This document shows positions 61,126 to 64,000 of a DNA stretch of 64,000 nucleotides, piece after piece. The DNA comes from Pseudazoarcus sp963975885 (GTDB taxonomy: Bacteria; Pseudomonadota; Gammaproteobacteria; Burkholderiales; Rhodocyclaceae). The notes under the pieces were generated by a model, which saw only the letters and a program-made list of their open reading frames with translations, did no database searches and was not told where the DNA came from. A program made the position numbers and the translations under genes. The stretch lies in contig CAXBIS010000013.1 in the NCBI GenBank assembly GCA_963975885.1, positions 52,241 through 116,240 of the forward strand, read 5' to 3'. The number at the start of each line of letters is the position of its first letter. The first letter of the stretch is position 1.

Positions 61126-62451
61126 TCAATAAAAAACGCCGCTGCCCGTTCTGATTACATCAAGTACATGAGCGCTATCCACAAATCCATTTTTAAGGTT
61201 TACACGCGCCTCTAACAGGCCGACACCGGGTCGATGCGCTAAAGCGGACACCCTGAAAATACCCTCGCCACACTCCATCCAACGTATTCCAGGAACAACT
61301 CTTGTATTCAATTTTTCAACATCGAAACCACCTAACTCCCTAACCACTACATTCCAAAGATCTTGTTTGCTTAGGACAAGCTCTAAATCTTTGTCATACC
61401 TCCCGTGCCCCCAGGCTAACAACCCAGGGAGAACCCAAACTGCGTACATGGCTCCCGCAAAACCATGAGCATTATTTTTGAAATGAAGCCCCTCATAAAA
61501 TTCCCCCTGAAAGTCTTTTGATTTGACGGAAATTCTATAGTAACCATCTCGCTCTGTTAAATGAGCGCTTCTGTTCACGGTATATTCAAATCCATTTAAA
61601 ATATCAACACCCTTAGCCCAATTTAGCACCTCCTGCAGAACTACGCTTCCTTCATTTTCGACAATGGCTCGAGAAATCGAATTAAAAGTTTTTCTCTGAT
61701 CTTCAACAACTTCATCCGAAATAGCGAAAAAGCCATCATTCAAAGCACTTTCTTCACAACTTGGATTCAAATATATTAAATCCATAACTTCTTTTGATTT
61801 TAGTCGACGCTCAAGCTCTCTAATTTTTTGATTCAGATCACTTTCAATTCTACGGCGTCGATCGATTTCTAGCTTCGCTTCCTTCTTAACTTCTGCAATC
61901 GATTTGCTTTCTTCTGATTTACGTAAATTAAGAACGATTTTCTCGAGTTTTAAATCTCTACTACGCAGTCTGTTCAATACCTCAACAACGTCGCGATAGG
62001 CCTCCGCTTTTAATGCGTCGGCATCTTGATTAGCAAACTCGTTAAATCGATGCAGAGCATCGTCGTACACGTTCCGCTCACCATATATAACATGGCAGAC
62101 TTCAAGTAACACGCGATCCCTTATTTGCAGCTTTCTAATGGCACTCCTAGCAATTGCAACATAGTAGATAAGCCGCAAAGGAACAACCGCGAAGAACATC
62201 GCCAATAAAATTCTTAAATCTTCACGGAACCAACCTGTAGCACCATAAGACACATAATAAAATATCGCAGCCAGGCACCCCCCCAAAAAAAACAATATTG
62301 GCAATTCGTATTTATTTAAATACTCAAATTTAATAACCTCTTTGTTATTGAAGTCTGAAATTCTAGTTAACAGAATCACACAAACAGCAAACGCCGAAAG
62401 CCCTATTACTGCAAGAATAGACGAAATCATTTCACTCGTTCCGGATGACAT
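61126..62451 (-). CDS. Unrecognised membrane protein with three TM helices and a coiled coil
   Basis: 441 residues; the family is not recognised. Three N-terminal TM helices (about 9-29, 50-68 and 80-102) anchor a large cytoplasmic part. Residues about 115-175 are helical; about 165-220 form a charged coiled coil (KKEAKLEIDRRRRIESD and RELERRLKSKE). The C-terminal 220 residues look like a folded mixed alpha/beta domain (YTVNRSAHLTERDGYYRISV, HGFAGAMYAVWVLPGLLAWG). The start at 62451 is uncertain; ATG at 62430 is an alternative. Codon usage is AT-rich, unlike the core genes. With a restriction enzyme next door, a membrane-linked defence or sensing role is possible but unproven. Confidence 0.6.
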   Translation of the reverse strand: MSSGTSEMISSILAVIGLSAFAVCVILLTRISDFNNKEVIKFEYLNKYELPILFFLGGCLAAIFYYVSYGATGWFREDLRILLAMFFAVVPLRLIYYVAIARSAIRKLQIRDRVLLEVCHVIYGERNVYDDALHRFNEFANQDADALKAEAYRDVVEVLNRLRSRDLKLEKIVLNLRKSEESKSIAEVKKEAKLEIDRRRRIESDLNQKIRELERRLKSKEVMDLIYLNPSCEESALNDGFFAISDEVVEDQRKTFNSISRAIVENEGSVVLQEVLNWAKGVDILNGFEYTVNRSAHLTERDGYYRISVKSKDFQGEFYEGLHFKNNAHGFAGAMYAVWVLPGLLAWGHGRYDKDLELVLSKQDLWNVVVRELGGFDVEKLNTRVVPGIRWMECGEGIFRVSALAHRPGVGLLEARVNLKNGFVDSAHVLDVIRTGSGVFY

Positions 62452-62546
62452 CCATGTTCTATTCTGTCTGTATTTAAAACACGGAACTAGATCTATTGAG
62501 CCTCTCGATTAAGATCGTCATATCGTCAGCACGCCAAGCTCTGCAA

Positions 62547-62870
62547 CTATCTCGGTTTCGGCCAGCGTGCTCGCGCAAGTCGGAGGGCTTCAACAAAGTC
62601 GGACATATCAACCCAACCCTTCTCTTCCATATGCTCGACCAAGCCATAACTTACATCGCCCTCCCAAACTTGATTCCTTTTTATTTGATATTTTCCGTCA
62701 CGCGCCTCAATCCCATAACTTGTCACAGCCCATTGGTGTCCCAGCCAATAGATAGGATGCGAAAGAGATTCGCCTGAAACAGCGACATCTTTTGCAGACT
62801 CATAAGCCGGCGGCTCATCGGTCTGTAGCGATCGTTCAACGAGAGCCCTTAGCTTGTTTTTGTTTTTCAT
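62547..62870 (-). CDS. Hypothetical protein, 107 aa
   Basis: From the ATG at 62870 (MKNKNKLRALVERSLQ), preceded by GGGA. Soluble and mixed-charge, with SHPIYWLGHQWAVTSYGIEARDG in the middle and EEKGWVDMSDFVEALRLARARW at the end. I do not recognise the family. It is on the same strand as the membrane protein that follows after 95 bp, so the two may be coexpressed. The open frame continues upstream, but that part has no ribosome site. Confidence 0.55.
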   Translation of the reverse strand: MKNKNKLRALVERSLQTDEPPAYESAKDVAVSGESLSHPIYWLGHQWAVTSYGIEARDGKYQIKRNQVWEGDVSYGLVEHMEEKGWVDMSDFVEALRLARARWPKPR

Positions 62871-63059
62871 AAATATCCCATTAATATTTTTAAGGTGAGA
62901 TGAAGCACGACCGGCGCAAGGACCATCATCATTTTGATGCTCGGATCGGATCTTAACTCTTAACAATCAAAACGAGCAGCGGAACACACTCATACGCATT
63001 ACTTCATCCTTATGCATTAGCCTTAATTGAGTAAAAAGATTAAAAAAACTCAGTTAAAG

Positions 63060-63113
63060 CTAAAAACTTTTTCGATCAATTCGACACTCGATCCGCTAAT
63101 CGCATCGAAAAAG
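63060..63113 (-). terminator. Candidate terminator of the 84-aa membrane protein gene
   Basis: Perfect 10-bp arms CTTTTTCGAT / ATCGAAAAAG (63067-63076 and 63104-63113) with a 27-nt loop, followed on the minus strand by TTTTTAG. It lies 22 bp past the stop codon. The long loop lowers confidence. Confidence 0.4.
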
Positions 63114-63134
63114 ACCGCGTAGCAACCCGCATTG

Positions 63135-63389
63135 CTACTCGAGAGAATATCCATAAAACACTATAGCTATTACAGTTATCATTGCAATGGTTCCGGCTCT
63201 ATATGATCCGAACTTATAGAATACAAAGAATGCTACCCACGGGTTAATAGCACCTCCGATCGCAGTCGCGATTTTTTCTAATGTAATCCCAAAGTCACTG
63301 TGGTACAGGTGAGTAAATAGGGTTGCAATAAATGCAATCAGGTATGCCACAAAATAGTTTGAAGCTTTCTTCGTTTCTGTAGTTCTCAC
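63135..63389 (-). CDS. Small membrane protein, 84 aa
   Basis: Starts with GTG at 63389 after a strong GAGGGGA site. Two hydrophobic stretches (about 12-28, YFVAYLIAFIATLFTHLY; about 50-80, including AGTIAMITVIAIVFYGY) suggest two or three TM helices. No family is recognised. Small membrane proteins of this kind occur as effectors, toxins or holin-like proteins, but nothing here decides among these. AT-rich like its neighbours. Confidence 0.5.
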   Translation of the reverse strand: MRTTETKKASNYFVAYLIAFIATLFTHLYHSDFGITLEKIATAIGGAINPWVAFFVFYKFGSYRAGTIAMITVIAIVFYGYSLE

Positions 63390-63706
63390 TCACTCCCCTC
63401 TTAGGCTTTGTACGGAACGCCAATATTTGATCAAACTGCCGCGTAATCGGTACAGATAAAGCACGTACCAACAAGGGATGCATGGCCAAATCCTACACGG
63501 CATCCATCCTCCGGGCTCTATAACCCCGCCTGCCTGATTGCCTTTCCTGGACTGAATCCGCAAGTATCGGCTCTTGCTGTTCCAGCATGAACCATCCCCC
63601 TCACCGACTGCTCATTACAGTCGTAATGTCCGCAATGTGAGACATCCTCCGTCTCTGCACCCACCGCCCCTTCGACATCCTTTCTCCCCACCCCAAAGAG
63701 GCCCTT
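63390..63706. other. Intergenic transition back to GC-rich DNA
   Basis: 317 bp. The first 90 bp are AT-rich and include the right 17-bp repeat; the rest is GC-rich. A minus-strand frame overlapping the partial gene at the right edge is judged a shadow. I see no RNA gene or clear promoter. Confidence 0.45.
63482..63498 (+). repeat. Right copy of 17-bp near-direct repeat
   Basis: ATGGCCAAATCCTACAC, 15 of 17 identical to 60968-60984. Composition returns to GC-rich just after it. Confidence 0.4.
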
Positions 63707-64000
63707 ATGGTCAAAACCTTCCTGTTCGCCCTTGCCCTGATCGCCGTTCTCCTGCTCTACCACTCGCCGTCGATCCTCCGTGCCGCCGGCAAGTTTTCCA
63801 AGCAACCGCATCTCGTCGTCAACCCCGAAGAAACGGCGGGTCCATCCAAACGAAAGATTCGAAGTACGAACTACGTCGCCATCACCCGCGACATCCTCTC
63901 CGAGCATCAAGCCCTGCTGACCGCCAAGGTCGATCGCGACTACACCCACATCGAGCATCTTCAGCGCCCCCTGCTGGGCTACACGTTCGAATCGACCATT
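63707..64000 (+). CDS. Hypothetical exported or membrane-anchored protein (5' part)
   Basis: Opens with ATG at 63707 after an AAAGAGG site and stays open for 98 codons to the right edge. The start MVKTFLFALALIAVLLLYHS is a signal peptide or membrane anchor. The remainder (PHLVVNPEETAG, TRDILSEHQALLTAKVDRDYTHIEHLQRPLLGYTFES) is not recognised. GC content and codon use are again like the core chromosome. Confidence 0.55.
   Translation, partial: MVKTFLFALALIAVLLLYHSPSILRAAGKFSKQPHLVVNPEETAGPSKRKIRSTNYVAITRDILSEHQALLTAKVDRDYTHIEHLQRPLLGYTFESTI

Noticed and set aside
63295..63489. Minus-strand open frame of 64 codons upstream of the small membrane protein
   Set aside because: Overlaps the 84-aa gene in another frame and lacks a ribosome site.
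63518..63958. Minus-strand open frame of 146 codons at the right end
   Set aside because: Antisense to the partial gene at 63707, which has a ribosome site and a signal-peptide-like start; Gly/Glu/Asp-rich product looks like a shadow.
59737..64000. Second copy of the tRNA-Asn 3' end as an integration attachment site
   Set aside because: I looked for GAGCCCAGCTCGGGG-like sequence downstream and found none within the window; an island end may lie beyond it.
1..64000. CRISPR arrays, insertion sequences, rRNA genes
   Set aside because: No regularly spaced direct repeats, transposase motifs or rRNA sequences were seen.

Overview
This window is about 60 kb of GC-rich bacterial core chromosome followed by about 4 kb of more AT-rich accessory DNA at the right end. 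Gene content and order point to a motile betaproteobacterium, most likely a Rhodocyclales member of the Thauera/Azoarcus type. The signs are FlhDC plus CheZ and two CheV proteins, the nadB / rpoE-rseABC-mucD / lepA-lepB-rnc-era-recO-pdxJ-acpS block, and the rpmF-plsX-fabHDG-acpP-fabF cluster. The genus is an inference from synteny; no 16S gene is present.

Layout, left to right. (1) 1-1877: end of a TAXI-type TRAP transporter operon on the minus strand (binding protein, DUF1850 protein, fused permease cut by the window edge). (2) 2299-5570: xseA, sodB (Fe type) and a transaldolase on the plus strand, closed by a bidirectional terminator. (3) 5667-15610, minus strand: motility and chemotaxis regulon, transcribed as flhD-flhC, then motA-motB-cheR-cheB-cheV-cheV-cheY-cheZ-cheA. 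The flhD promoter carries a palindrome over its -10, and two sigma28-like promoters precede motA. (4) 15726-21162: two c-di-GMP proteins, an HDOD/degenerate receiver/GGDEF protein and a Cache/HAMP/PAS/GGDEF/EAL protein, with a Nudix hydrolase between them. (5) 21251-35542, minus strand: a long, tightly overlapping chain from the sigma-E envelope stress operon (rpoE-rseA-rseB-rseC-mucD-glutaredoxin-like) through lepA, lepB, rnc, era, recO, pdxJ, acpS and nagZ to uvrC and pgsA. Several genes start with GTG or TTG inside the upstream stop codon. (6) 35751-37328: nadB, divergent from rpoE. (7) 37315-46085: ygfX and the fatty-acid/phospholipid cluster, then maf, gph and rluC. (8) 46551-49460: rne with a long structured leader. 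(9) 49644-55646: a TRAP transporter operon (dctP-dctQ-dctM) with a gamma-glutamyltransferase-like enzyme and an upstream GntR/FCD regulator. A three-copy palindromic motif near the promoter is a good operator candidate. (10) 55730-59685: low-molecular-weight phosphatase, uvrB and an aromatic/aspartate aminotransferase. (11) 59737-59812: tRNA-Asn with its own promoter and terminator.

Right of the tRNA, the composition changes. A solitary Mrr-type restriction endonuclease gene (60060-60968) is followed by an AT-rich block (about 61000-63480). This holds an unrecognised three-TM, coiled-coil membrane protein, a 107-aa unknown protein and an 84-aa membrane protein. The block is bounded by two near-identical 17-bp sequences. 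This looks like horizontally acquired DNA, and it is where a new system is most likely to be found, although no integrase lies inside the window. A GC-rich partial gene runs off the right edge.

All family calls are made by reading motifs and synteny; no database search was run.
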